From BAIKAL-G1 sp943369525 (lineage in GTDB: Bacteria > Cyanobacteriota > Cyanobacteriia > PCC-6307 > Cyanobiaceae), in assembly GCA_943369525.1 (NCBI GenBank), contig CALRNL020000011.1, positions 1 through 64,000 of the forward strand: a stretch of DNA of 64,000 nucleotides, written 5' to 3'. How positions within the stretch are numbered: position 1 is the stretch's first letter; every line of letters starts with the position of its first letter. Under the pieces are notes generated by a model. That model searched no databases, had not been told where the DNA came from, and worked only from the letters and a program-made list of their open reading frames with translations. This document shows, piece after piece, positions 53,293 to 61,393 of this stretch. A program made the position numbers and the translations under genes.

Positions 53293-54195
53293 ATGACCGC
53301 GGCGGTGAGCACCACCTTCGATTTCGCCGCCTACCTGGAGGCCGCCCGGCTGCGGGTGGAAGCGGCCCTGGATGGCTCCCTAGGCCCCGAACGGCCCGAA
53401 TCCCTGCGCGAGGCCATGCGCTATTCGCTGCTGGCGGGCGGCAAACGGCTGCGGCCGATCCTCTGCCTGGCCGCCTGCGAGCTGGCGGGCGGCGACAGCA
53501 GCCTGGCCCTGCCCACGGCCGTGGCCCTGGAGATGGTCCACACCATGTCGTTGATCCACGACGACCTGCCGGCCATGGACAACGACGACCTGCGCCGGGG
53601 CCGGCCCACCAACCACAAGGTGTTTGGCGAGGCCAACGCGATCCTGGCCGGCGATGCCCTGCTCACCCGGGCCTTTGAAATGGTGGCCCTGCGCAGCCCG
53701 GGGGTGCCGGCCGAGCGGCTGCTCCAGGTGGTGGGCGAACTGAGCCTGGCCTCCGGTGCCCCGGGCCTGGTGGGCGGCCAGGTGGTGGACCTGGAATGCG
53801 AAGGCAAGGACGTGGATCTGGAGACGCTCGAATACATCCACCTGCACAAGACCGGCGCCTTGCTGCGCGCCTGCGTGCTCAGCGGCGCCCTGGTCGCCGG
53901 CGCCTCCGCGGAGCTGCTAGTGGCCCTGGGCACCTACGCCCGCGGCATCGGCCTGGCCTTCCAGATCATCGACGACATCCTCGATGTGACGGCCAGCAGC
54001 GAAGTGCTCGGCAAAACCGCCGGCAAGGACCTCACCGCCGACAAAACCACCTACCCCAAATTGCTGGGCCTGGATGAATCCCGCCGCCGGGCCGAGGCCC
54101 TGGTGGCCGAAGCCAAAACGGCCCTGGGCCCCTGGAGCGCCCAGGCAGCCCCCCTGCTGGCCCTGGCCGACTACATCACGAGCCGTGACCGATGA
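53293..54195 (+). CDS. crtE: Geranylgeranyl diphosphate synthase
   Basis: An isoprenyl diphosphate synthase of 300 aa supplying the C20 precursor for carotenoids and the chlorophyll phytyl tail. The first Asp-rich motif is SLIHDDLPAMDNDDLRRG, the second is FQIIDDILDV, and GGKRLRPIL contributes diphosphate-binding residues. The chain-length region before the first motif (LEMVHTMS) fits short-chain synthases. Its stop overlaps the next gene as ATGA. FolD and crtE are frequent neighbours in picocyanobacteria. Confidence 0.94.
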   Translation: MTAAVSTTFDFAAYLEAARLRVEAALDGSLGPERPESLREAMRYSLLAGGKRLRPILCLAACELAGGDSSLALPTAVALEMVHTMSLIHDDLPAMDNDDLRRGRPTNHKVFGEANAILAGDALLTRAFEMVALRSPGVPAERLLQVVGELSLASGAPGLVGGQVVDLECEGKDVDLETLEYIHLHKTGALLRACVLSGALVAGASAELLVALGTYARGIGLAFQIIDDILDVTASSEVLGKTAGKDLTADKTTYPKLLGLDESRRRAEALVAEAKTALGPWSAQAAPLLALADYITSRDR

Positions 54196-54752
54196 TCGCT
54201 TCGATTGATCCGGCTGGCCTGGGCGCCGATCCCCACCTGTGGCAAGCCTTCTTCAGCAATGGCGTTCTGGCCTGGGGCCTGGCGGCCTGCGGCCTGGCCC
54301 AGGTCTCCAAGCTGCTGATCGAACTGGTGGTGCACCGGCGCTGGCGACCGGCGGTGCTGGTGGAAACCGGCGGCATGCCCTCAAGCCATTCGGCCTTACT
54401 CACGGGCACCGCCGCCGGCATCGGCTGGCAGCTGGGCTTTGACAACCCGCTGTTCGCGCTGGCGGCCACCATGTGTTTTGTGGTGCTCTACGACGCCTCG
54501 GGGGTGCGCCGGGCCGCCGGCATTACCGCGGCGCGGGTGAATGGCCTGCCCGATGGCCTCTGGGTCCCCATGGGCGACGGCCCGGCCGCGCTCAAACCGC
54601 TCAAGGAAAACCTCGGCCACACCCGTTTGGAGGTGTTAGTGGGCAGCCTGATCGGCCCGGCCGTGGCCCTGCCCGGCCTGGTGCTGGTGGGTTCGCCCCT
54701 GGAGCTGGCCCACCATCTCGGCCTGCTCCAGGGCCAGCTGCCGATCGGGTGA
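54192..54752 (+). CDS. Divergent PAP2 (DUF212) membrane protein
   Basis: A 186-aa membrane protein of the DUF212 / divergent-PAP2 family. The signature ETGGMPSSHSALLTGTAAGI is followed by the helix LFALAATMCFVVLYDASGV and GVRRAAGITAARVN, with LKENLGHTRLEVLVGSLIG near the end. A lipid-phosphatase-like role is suggested by the fold but not proven. It is coupled to crtE by a 4-base overlap and to the helicase gene by another. Confidence 0.88.
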   Translation: MIASIDPAGLGADPHLWQAFFSNGVLAWGLAACGLAQVSKLLIELVVHRRWRPAVLVETGGMPSSHSALLTGTAAGIGWQLGFDNPLFALAATMCFVVLYDASGVRRAAGITAARVNGLPDGLWVPMGDGPAALKPLKENLGHTRLEVLVGSLIGPAVALPGLVLVGSPLELAHHLGLLQGQLPIG

Positions 54753-56230
54753 GCCTCCCCACGCCTGGCTCCAGGGATGGGTCACTCACCACGGGCCAAC
54801 AGCAGGCCCTGGCCGCCTTTTCTGCCTGGCTCCAGACCCCCAGTGATGGCACGCCCTTTGTGTTGAGCGGTTTTGCCGGCACCGGCAAAACCTTCCTCTC
54901 CATGCACCTGCTGGCCCAGGTGGAGGCCTCCGGCCTCTGCTGGACGGTGGTGGCCCCCACCCACAAGGCCGTGGGGGTGTTGCGCCAGCAGCTGGCCCTG
55001 CATGGCCTGCAGCCCACCTGGTTCCCAGCCACGATCCATCGGCTGCTGCGGCTCAAACTCCGGCGCGAGCGCGATCTCGAGCGCTGCGAGGAAACGGAAC
55101 AAACCGCCATGGCCCTGGAACACCTGGGCCTGGTGCTGGTTGACGAGGCCTCGATGGTGGACAGCAGCCTGCTGGAGATCAGCCTGCGCTGCGCCCACCC
55201 CTTCCGCACCCGGCTGGTGTTCGTGGGTGATCCGGCCCAGCTGCCGCCGGTGGGGGAACCGGTCAGCCCGGTGTTTGCCATGGGCCGGGCCGAACGGGCC
55301 TTCCTGTCTGAGGTGGTGCGCCACCAGGGGCCGGTGTTGCGGCTGGCCACGGGCCTGCGCGAGGGGGCCCTGCCCTGCCGCCAGCCGCCGGTGCTGGCCC
55401 CGGTGCGCAGCAGCCTGGGCCTGGTGGCCGTTGCAGCCCGGCCGGACTGGCTGGCGGCGGCCCAGGCGGCCCTGCGCCGGGCGGCCGAACTGGACAACCC
55501 CGACCACGCCCGCATCCTCTGCTACACCAACCGCGCCCTTGAGCAACTGGTGCCCCTGGCCCGGCGCGCCATCCATGGCGAGATGGCGGACCAGTTGCCG
55601 GTGTTGCCGGGGGAGGTGCTGATCAGCCGCTCAGCCGTGATGGCGCCGGCCTGCCGCCAGGGGGAAGAGGGGGCCGAGGAGCCGGACATGCTGCTGGGCT
55701 CAAACCGGGAACTGGTGGTGCGCGATGTGACGCCGGAGCGCTGCGACCTGGCCGATTTCGGCGTCGGCAGCGGCGATGGCCTCACGGCCACCGTGATCGA
55801 CACCCTCACCGCCGAGGTGGAAGCGGGCGAAACCCGGCTCAGCCTGCGCCTGTTGCCACCGGTGGGAAGCGCCGCCCGCCAGCAACTGGATGGCATGTTG
55901 GCCCGGCTGCGCCAGCAGGCCCGCGACGCCGGCAAGAAGGACGGCCGGGGGCTCTGGCGGCGCTTTTTCCTGGTGCGCGATGCCTTCGCCTCCCTCGGCC
56001 CGGCGGCGGTGTTGACGGTGCACCGCAGCCAGGGCAGCACCTTTGGCGAGGTGTTCGTGGCCGGGGATGTGTTTTGGCCCAGTGATGAGCAGTTGCGGCG
56101 CCAATTGGTCTACGTGGCGGTGAGCCGGGCCAGCCAGGCGGTGTGGCTGGTGGGTGCCCCGGCCAGCGCCAGCACCTCGGCCCAGGCGGAAGCCCAGCGT
56201 TGGCAAGAGTGGTTGGCAGCAGGAGGCTAA
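54749..56230 (+). CDS. RecD-like SF1 helicase/ATPase
   Basis: A 493-aa superfamily 1B helicase resembling short RecD/Dda-type proteins. Walker A is FVLSGFAGTGKTFLS, motif Ia is VVAPTHKAVGVL, Walker B is VLVDEASMVDSS, motif III is VFVGDPAQLPPVG, and motif VI is LTVHRSQGSTF with YVAVSRASQ. It lacks RecBC partners nearby and probably works alone in repair or recombination. It starts with a GTG overlapping the preceding stop. Confidence 0.9.
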   Translation: MSLPTPGSRDGSLTTGQQQALAAFSAWLQTPSDGTPFVLSGFAGTGKTFLSMHLLAQVEASGLCWTVVAPTHKAVGVLRQQLALHGLQPTWFPATIHRLLRLKLRRERDLERCEETEQTAMALEHLGLVLVDEASMVDSSLLEISLRCAHPFRTRLVFVGDPAQLPPVGEPVSPVFAMGRAERAFLSEVVRHQGPVLRLATGLREGALPCRQPPVLAPVRSSLGLVAVAARPDWLAAAQAALRRAAELDNPDHARILCYTNRALEQLVPLARRAIHGEMADQLPVLPGEVLISRSAVMAPACRQGEEGAEEPDMLLGSNRELVVRDVTPERCDLADFGVGSGDGLTATVIDTLTAEVEAGETRLSLRLLPPVGSAARQQLDGMLARLRQQARDAGKKDGRGLWRRFFLVRDAFASLGPAAVLTVHRSQGSTFGEVFVAGDVFWPSDEQLRRQLVYVAVSRASQAVWLVGAPASASTSAQAEAQRWQEWLAAGG

Positions 56231-56980
56231 TCCAGGTGGTCGAACCTGCCGTCACCGGCCCAATCCTTACCGGACGCTGCAAGGACTGGGCCAGGAACCC
56301 AGGGGAGGGGGACGGAACGGGGCGCCCGGGCTCCGAAACGGTCTGATCGCCAAGGCCCAGGGGGCGGCGACTGGCTGGACCTGGGCCTGGAGGTGAACCC
56401 CGATTGAATTCGACAACAAAACAAGTATCCCCCCAAGAAGACGGCCATAAACCTCGAAGAATTTCTTACTTGCAAAGAAATTCATTTAGAAATTGATGCC
56501 TGCCATGATCTTCAACACCCGATTCAGGCAATCCTGAAGATGGGGCCCTGGGGGCCATCATCTCTTGAACACAGGGATTACATCGGAATTTTGAACGCAA
56601 AAAGTTTGCATCAAGCTTGACCCAACCGAAAGGGAGGCAATGTTTAAGAAGAAAGATTTATTCGCCAGCCCATCGACACCGATCAAGGGGCTCTCAAGAG
56701 AACCAACGGCAGCCAACCGTCAATCGACGACTTCTGCCAAGCCAGCAACTTGACATCCAGCCCCAAGGGGATTCAGGAAGAAATTGAAAAATTTGCATGA
56801 TTAATCGCGTGCTCCGCCGCCTGCTCGCCCCGTCCTGGGCGACGTTGACGGATCACCCACAGAACCGCCTAAACCGAAGGGAGTAGCCCCTCGTTCAAGC
56901 GATCCCCCAACAGCCCGACCCTTCGTCCCGGTCTTCGCTTGGGACCCAGGGGCCGGGGCGATGGGGCACGACGACCCAGC
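56231..56980. other. AT-rich intergenic region with possible gene remnants
   Basis: No intact gene is seen in 750 bases. The section 56400-56800 is far richer in A and T than its surroundings. Protein-like sequence appears in short pieces in different frames: INLEEFLTCKEIHLEIDACH on plus near 56450-56510, VCIKLDPTEREAMFKKKDLF near 56600-56660, and TNGSQPSIDDFCQASNLTSS with KGIQEEIEKFA ending near 56799. An ORF of 37 codons starts at an ATG at 56640 with a purine-rich AAAGGGAGG before it. The pattern suggests a decayed foreign gene; its identity is unknown. Confidence 0.5.
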
Positions 56981-57319
56981 TCAGACCGACTGGAGCTGCT
57001 TGAGCTGCTCTTCCAAGCGCTGCCGCAGCCGGTTCTGGACCAGGGAGCAGAGGTCGTTCACCAGGTCGTTGTCGGCGCTGTAGATCATGCGCACGCCCTC
57101 TCGCACGCAGCTGACCAGACCGGCCCGTTGCAGCTGGCCCAGCTGGCGGCTGACATGGGACTGGCTAAACCCGGTGGCTTCGATCAGGGAGGCCCCATCG
57201 CGGGGGCCCTGGGCCAGCAGGCAGAGCAGTTGCAGCCGGGCGGACTCGCTCAGCAGCCGGAAGAACTGGCTGTACTCCTCCAGCAACTGGGGGCTGGGCA
57301 GGGAGCCGGGGGCAGCCAT
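56981..57319 (-). CDS. ArsR-family repressor, probable persulfide sensor (SqrR/BigR-like)
   Basis: A 112-aa winged-helix regulator. The DNA-binding region is GASLIEATGFSQSHVSRQLG, followed by LQRAGLVSCVREGVRMIYS. Cys residues occur in LQLLCLLAQG, LVSCVREG and NDLCSLVQN. The first and last are near the positions of the two redox Cys of BigR/SqrR, which form a tetrasulfide bridge on persulfide exposure. No metal-binding His-rich tail is present. It is divergent from persulfide-metabolising genes, which is the usual arrangement for this regulator. Confidence 0.85.
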   Translation of the reverse strand: MAAPGSLPSPQLLEEYSQFFRLLSESARLQLLCLLAQGPRDGASLIEATGFSQSHVSRQLGQLQRAGLVSCVREGVRMIYSADNDLVNDLCSLVQNRLRQRLEEQLKQLQSV

Positions 57320-57450
57320 GGCAACCCATCTATGACGATCAAGCCATTATGCAGCCAGCCGCCTAACTATCCAAAGCAGACGCGCCTGCGTTGCCATGGT
57401 TTTCCCACCCAGGCCGCCCAAGACCAGACAGGCATGCCCTGCCTCGACCC

Positions 57451-57468
57451 AGCTTATGCGTGTAAGCT
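57451..57468. promoter_or_regulatory. Inverted-repeat operator candidate for the ArsR regulator
   Basis: AGCTTA and TAAGCT form a perfect 6-bp inverted repeat with a 6-base spacer (TGCGTG). An overlapping TATG-N10-CATA repeat shares part of it. It lies 26 bases before the persulfide dioxygenase start, where a repressor would block transcription. The assignment to the adjacent ArsR protein is inference. Confidence 0.5.
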
Positions 57469-57493
57469 CATAGCAGCTTCAAAGGCATCAACG

Positions 57494-58636
57494 ATGGCCG
57501 TCACCCCTGTCGCCTCACCCCTGCTCCTGGCCGCCGCCGGCGGGAGTTCCCTGCTGCTGCGCCAACTCTTTGATGCCGACACCGGCACCTTCACCTACCT
57601 GCTGGCCGATGGGGCCACGGGCGAGGGGGTGCTGATCGATCCGGTGTTCGAGCAGCACGGCCGCGACCTGGCCCTGATCCGGGAACTGGGCATTGCCCTG
57701 GTGGCCAGCCTCGACACCCATGCCCACGCCGACCATGTGACCGGCAGCTGGTTGATGCATCAAGCCACGGGCTGCGCCATTGGCCTGGCGGCCACCGCCC
57801 GGGCCGAAAACGTGACGCGCCCCCTCGCCGCTGGCGATCGGATCCGCTTCGGCCGCCGGGAGCTGGAGGTGCGCGCCACCCCCGGGCACACCGATGGCTG
57901 CCTCACCTTCGTGCTCGACGACCACTCCGCGGCCTTCACCGGCGACGCCCTGCTGGTGCGGGGCTGCGGCCGCTGCGATTTCCAGCAGGGCGACGCCCGC
58001 ACCCTCTATCGCTCGATCACCGGGCAGATCCTCTCCCTAGCCGACAGCTGCCTGCTCTATCCCGGCCACGACTACGTCGGCCGCACGGTGAGCTCGGTGG
58101 CCGAAGAGAAAGCCTTCAATGCCCGCCTCGGTGGCGGCGCCAATGAGCGCGACTTCGTGATCTTCATGGAGACACTGAAACTGCCCCACCCGGGCCGCCT
58201 CGCCGAGGCCCTGCCGGCCAACCTGCGAAGCGGCAAGCCGCGCCAAGGGAAGGGCGGCACAGCCCAAGAACAACCGAACTGGGCGCCGGTACGGCGCAGC
58301 TATGCCGGCCTGCCCGAGCTGGGCCCGGCCTGGGTTGCGGAGCACCGCCGGGAGCTCACCCTGCTCGACGTGCGCACGGCCGAGGAGTTCCACGGGCCCG
58401 ATGGTCACGTGCCCGGCAGCCAGTTGATTCCCCTGCCGGAACTGGAGGCTCGCCTCGGTGAGATCCCCCTAAACCGGCCCGTGGTGGTGCTCTGCCATTC
58501 CGGTAGCCGCTCGGCCCTGGGCACCCTGCAACTCCAAAAAGCCGGCCGGAGCCTGGTCGCCAACCTCCACGGCGGCCTGCGGGCCTGGGACGCGGAAGGC
58601 TTCCCGATCGAGCGGGCCACGACCAACGCCGCCTAA
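57494..58636 (+). CDS. Persulfide dioxygenase-rhodanese fusion (ETHE1-like)
   Basis: A 380-aa two-domain protein. The N-terminal metallo-beta-lactamase domain has THAHADHVTGSWLMHQ (HxHxDH), ATPGHTDGCLTFVLDD, FTGDALLVRGCGRCDFQQGD (an ETHE1 signature) and LLYPGHDYVGRTVSSV. These mark a GSH-persulfide dioxygenase that oxidises persulfide sulfur to sulfite. The C-terminal rhodanese domain (about residues 270-375) has LLDVRTAEEFHGPDGHVPGS and the active-site loop VVLCHSGSRSALGT with catalytic Cys. It resembles PRF-type fusions with one rhodanese domain rather than CstB with two. ATG at 57494. Confidence 0.92.
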   Translation: MAVTPVASPLLLAAAGGSSLLLRQLFDADTGTFTYLLADGATGEGVLIDPVFEQHGRDLALIRELGIALVASLDTHAHADHVTGSWLMHQATGCAIGLAATARAENVTRPLAAGDRIRFGRRELEVRATPGHTDGCLTFVLDDHSAAFTGDALLVRGCGRCDFQQGDARTLYRSITGQILSLADSCLLYPGHDYVGRTVSSVAEEKAFNARLGGGANERDFVIFMETLKLPHPGRLAEALPANLRSGKPRQGKGGTAQEQPNWAPVRRSYAGLPELGPAWVAEHRRELTLLDVRTAEEFHGPDGHVPGSQLIPLPELEARLGEIPLNRPVVVLCHSGSRSALGTLQLQKAGRSLVANLHGGLRAWDAEGFPIERATTNAA

Positions 58637-58776
58637 CCCAACTGCACCCCGGCCCGTTCCGAACCCGGGGCCCTTAACCCAAGCCAATCCTGTCCAGCGC
58701 TCCCAACGAAAGACCCCAGCCACCAGCCCCCGGCCCGCTCTAACCCTTTCAGCCTTCCCCTGGGGAAGTCCCTGCC

Positions 58777-59298
58777 ATGAAACCGTCCCTGCGCCTCAGC
58801 CCCCACGAACTGGCCGACCAACACCGCAGCGGCCGCGTCACCGTCGTTGATGTACGCGAGCCGATGGAATTCGTCGGCGGCTCCATCCCTGGCAGCCGCA
58901 ACATTCCCCTGGCCCAGATCGGCAAGGCGGCCCTACCTGAAGGCCCCCTGGTGCTGGTCTGCCAGAGCGGCGCCCGCAGCGAGCGGGGCGTGGCGACCCT
59001 GCGAACCCGCGGCCACCAAGAAGGCCTGGCTGATCTGGAGGGGGGCCTGCTCGCCTGGCAAGCGGCCGCCCTGCCCCTGGAGAAGCGCAAAGGGGCTCCC
59101 CTACCGCTGATGCGCCAGGTGCAGATCAGCGCCGGCGCCCTGGTGTTGATCGGCGTGGTCCTCAGCCAGACCGTGGCCCCCGGCTGGATCTGGCTGAGTG
59201 GCTTCGTCGGCGCGGGTCTGATGTTTGCCGGCATCTCCGGCTTCTGTGGCATGGCCCGCCTGCTGGCCCTGCTCCCCTGGAACCGGGTGAAGGTGTGA
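58777..59298 (+). CDS. Rhodanese-DUF2892 membrane protein (YgaP-like)
   Basis: A 173-aa protein with an N-terminal rhodanese domain (VVDVREPMEFVGGSIPGSRN; active-site loop VLVCQSGARSERG with catalytic Cys). A C-terminal DUF2892 part follows, with two membrane helices and the motif GFCGMARLLALLPWNR. YgaP of E. coli has this architecture and carries persulfide sulfur at the membrane. It overlaps the TauE/SafE gene by 4 bases, suggesting that sulfur species are handed to the exporter. Confidence 0.92.
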   Translation: MKPSLRLSPHELADQHRSGRVTVVDVREPMEFVGGSIPGSRNIPLAQIGKAALPEGPLVLVCQSGARSERGVATLRTRGHQEGLADLEGGLLAWQAAALPLEKRKGAPLPLMRQVQISAGALVLIGVVLSQTVAPGWIWLSGFVGAGLMFAGISGFCGMARLLALLPWNRVKV

Positions 59299-60212
59299 GC
59301 ATCAGCCTTTTGCTGTTGTTACTGGCCGGCGGCGGCCTGATCGGCTTTTTGCTCGCCGTGTTCGGGGCCGGCGGCGGAATTCTGCTGCTGCCGTTGCTCG
59401 TCAGTGGCGCCGCCCTCCCCACCCGGGAGGCCGTGCCCCTCTCCCTGCTGGTGGTGACCCTGATGGCCCTGGGCAACCTGGGCCCCTACCTGCGGCGCCG
59501 CCAGGTGGCGCCCAAACCTGCCCTGGTGCTGGGGCTGCCAGCCCTGGCCGGCAGCTGGATCGGCGGCAGCTTGGTTAAGGCTGGATTGGTGGCCGAGCCG
59601 GTGCAACTGGGCCTGTTTGCTGCCGCGGCCCTGCTGGCCTCCTGGCTGCTCAGCCGCGGCAAGGCCGTCTCCGCACCCGCCGAACGGAGCGGCAGCGGCT
59701 CACCCCTGGCCCTGGCCGTTCAAGGGCTGCTGGTGGGCCTGCTCACCGGCATCGCCGGGGTGGGCGGAGGCTTTGCGATCGTGCCGGCCCTTGTGTTGCT
59801 GGCGGGGCTGCCGATGCAGCTCGCCAGTGGCACCAGCCTGCTACTAATTGCCGTCAACAGCCTGGTGGCCCTGGCCGCCCTGGGCCACTGGCCCGCCGCC
59901 AGCCTGCCCCTGATGCTGCCCCTGGTGGGAGGTGGTTTTGTTGGGGCCCTGGTCGGCCAGCGCCTGGCCCCCCACCTGGGCGACCACCTGCTGCGCCGGG
60001 GCTTTGCCGCCCTGCTGGTCGGCTCTGCCCTGCTCAGCGGCGCCGAAGCCTGGCGCCGCCAGAAACCAACCGCCAGCCACACGCCCCAGCGCCAACCCCC
60101 TAGCAGCCTGCAACCACCAACCAGGGCACCGCTGAACCCCATTCCCCCCAGCGCCTCCCCGGCGCCCCAATCCTTGGCGCCCCAATCACCCCATCCACGC
60201 CTGCTGACCTAG
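59295..60212 (+). CDS. TauE/SafE-family sulfur-anion exporter
   Basis: A 305-aa membrane protein with seven or eight helices arranged as two repeats, each beginning with a Gly-rich FLLAVFGAGGGILLLPLL or LTGIAGVGGGFAIVPALVLL segment, the hallmark of TauE/SafE/YfcA proteins. The last 45 residues are a Pro/Ser/Gln-rich tail with no membrane character, which may be a late extension. Members move sulfite, sulfoacetate or thiosulfate. Translation starts at a GTG overlapping the rhodanese gene stop. It is the last gene of the persulfide cluster. Confidence 0.88.
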   Translation: MSISLLLLLLAGGGLIGFLLAVFGAGGGILLLPLLVSGAALPTREAVPLSLLVVTLMALGNLGPYLRRRQVAPKPALVLGLPALAGSWIGGSLVKAGLVAEPVQLGLFAAAALLASWLLSRGKAVSAPAERSGSGSPLALAVQGLLVGLLTGIAGVGGGFAIVPALVLLAGLPMQLASGTSLLLIAVNSLVALAALGHWPAASLPLMLPLVGGGFVGALVGQRLAPHLGDHLLRRGFAALLVGSALLSGAEAWRRQKPTASHTPQRQPPSSLQPPTRAPLNPIPPSASPAPQSLAPQSPHPRLLT

Positions 60213-60409
60213 GCGCCCTGTGGTTACATGATCCAGCTGGATTGTCGAGGCATTCCAGGGCGCATTTCAGCTGCAGCTCACCCCCCAGGCGTCCGGGCAG
60301 ATGATGCTGACCAATCAAGCCCAACGGGCGGCCTTAGCGCAGCGCACAGCCCCCTGTCCCGTGTCGCGCACCCTGCTGGCAACGGCCCAAAAACCCATCA
60401 CGGTCACGA

Positions 60410-60874
60410 TTGATTAACAGCAGTCCATTGGAGTGGCCAAGGCCAGCCCCACCATCAACCCTGAAGCCACCTTCCCCATGGACCTTTTTTTTCCAGCTCG
60501 ACACATCCCGCCCCTTTGAAGAGGCCTGTTCAGCGCTGCAGGTCTCTGTACCAGCCCATGGTTTCGGGGTATTGGCGGTGCATGATCTGGCGGCGACCCT
60601 GCGCTCCAAGGGAATTGAGTTCCCCGAGCAATGCCGCGTCTTTGAGGTCTGCAATCCCCAGCAGGCCGCCAAGGTGCTTGCAGCCAACATGACCCTCAAC
60701 ATGGCGCTGCCCTGCCGCATCTCCGTCTATACCCAGGACGGCACCACCCGCATCGGCATGATTCGACCCGAAGCGATGCTCAGTGCCCTCTCCAGCGACC
60801 CCGAGCTGGCTGAAGTGGCCCGCGAGGTGGAGGCCAGCACGATGGCGATCATCAGGGCTTCAGCAGAGGTCTAA
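60410..60874 (+). CDS. DUF302 protein with likely start-region frameshift
   Basis: The core has FGVLAVHDLAATLRSKGIEF, FEVCNPQQAAKVLAANMTLN, LPCRISVYTQDGTTRIGMI and RPEAMLSAL, matching DUF302 (TT1751-like), a fold of unknown function. The open frame uses a TTG at 60410 and begins with an unlikely Pro-rich stretch. An ATG at 60478 (MDLFF) would start naturally with QLDTSRPFEEACSAL if the T8 run at 60485-60492 were T7. So the gene is probably frameshifted by one base, or the sequence has a homopolymer error, or the run is a slippage switch. Confidence 0.72.
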   Translation: MINSSPLEWPRPAPPSTLKPPSPWTFFFQLDTSRPFEEACSALQVSVPAHGFGVLAVHDLAATLRSKGIEFPEQCRVFEVCNPQQAAKVLAANMTLNMALPCRISVYTQDGTTRIGMIRPEAMLSALSSDPELAEVAREVEASTMAIIRASAEV

Positions 60875-60998
60875 ATCCCAAAGGAGATTGCTAGATCGTC
60901 AGTTTCTTTGATGGATTCAGCTAACCACAAAGTGCCTGGCCGCTTCATCCCAGCAGCCGCACCTTTGCCAACGGCGAGTTCATCCCCTACCGACGCGA

Positions 60999-61075
60999 CC
61001 TAAGTGTTGCGATTAAGGCATTGCAACCTAGGTGTTGCGACCTAGACATTGCGATCAAGGTATTGGGATCAAGCG
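60999..61075 (+). repeat. Imperfect 14-bp tandem repeat
   Basis: Five units of 14 bases resembling CCTAGGTATTGCGA follow one another (60999-61012, 61013-61026, 61027-61040, 61041-61054, 61055-61068), with a partial sixth to 61075. Two are nearly identical (CCTAAGTGTTGCGA, CCTAGGTGTTGCGA). They lie in the 322-base gap between the DUF302 gene and tRNA-Gly, which otherwise holds no supported gene. Function unknown. Confidence 0.8.
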
Positions 61076-61196
61076 GTCTCGGCCCTTACGAGAACTTTGA
61101 GCCGCCAGCCAGGCATTGCTGCGCCAGCAAAACGATGGGGCCTGCCCCGGAGCTGCCGTCAGGCCTAAAAGGGGCAACCCCAACTCAACAACGAAA

Positions 61197-61267
<71 letters not shown>

Positions 61268-61393
61268 AGCAGTACTGGTGTACCGAGGCTTTCCTTGGAT
61301 CCAGGATCCGCCGGGCAGGCGACATCTGGAGCCAGGGAAGCTGCACCATTATGGCTTGCGTCAGGACAGGCAGCTTTGGCCTCAGACAGGGAC

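Noticed and set aside
56267..56485. A 72-codon minus-strand ORF beginning MNFFASKKFFEVYG
   Set aside because: Its hydrophobic first half lies in the AT-rich island, but the second half runs into low-complexity Pro/Arg sequence; it overlaps plus-strand fragments that look equally good.
60301..60417. A 38-codon ORF starting ATGATG before the DUF302 gene
   Set aside because: The peptide looks plausible, but there is no known family and no clear start signal, and its upstream part stays open without a start; support is too weak to annotate.
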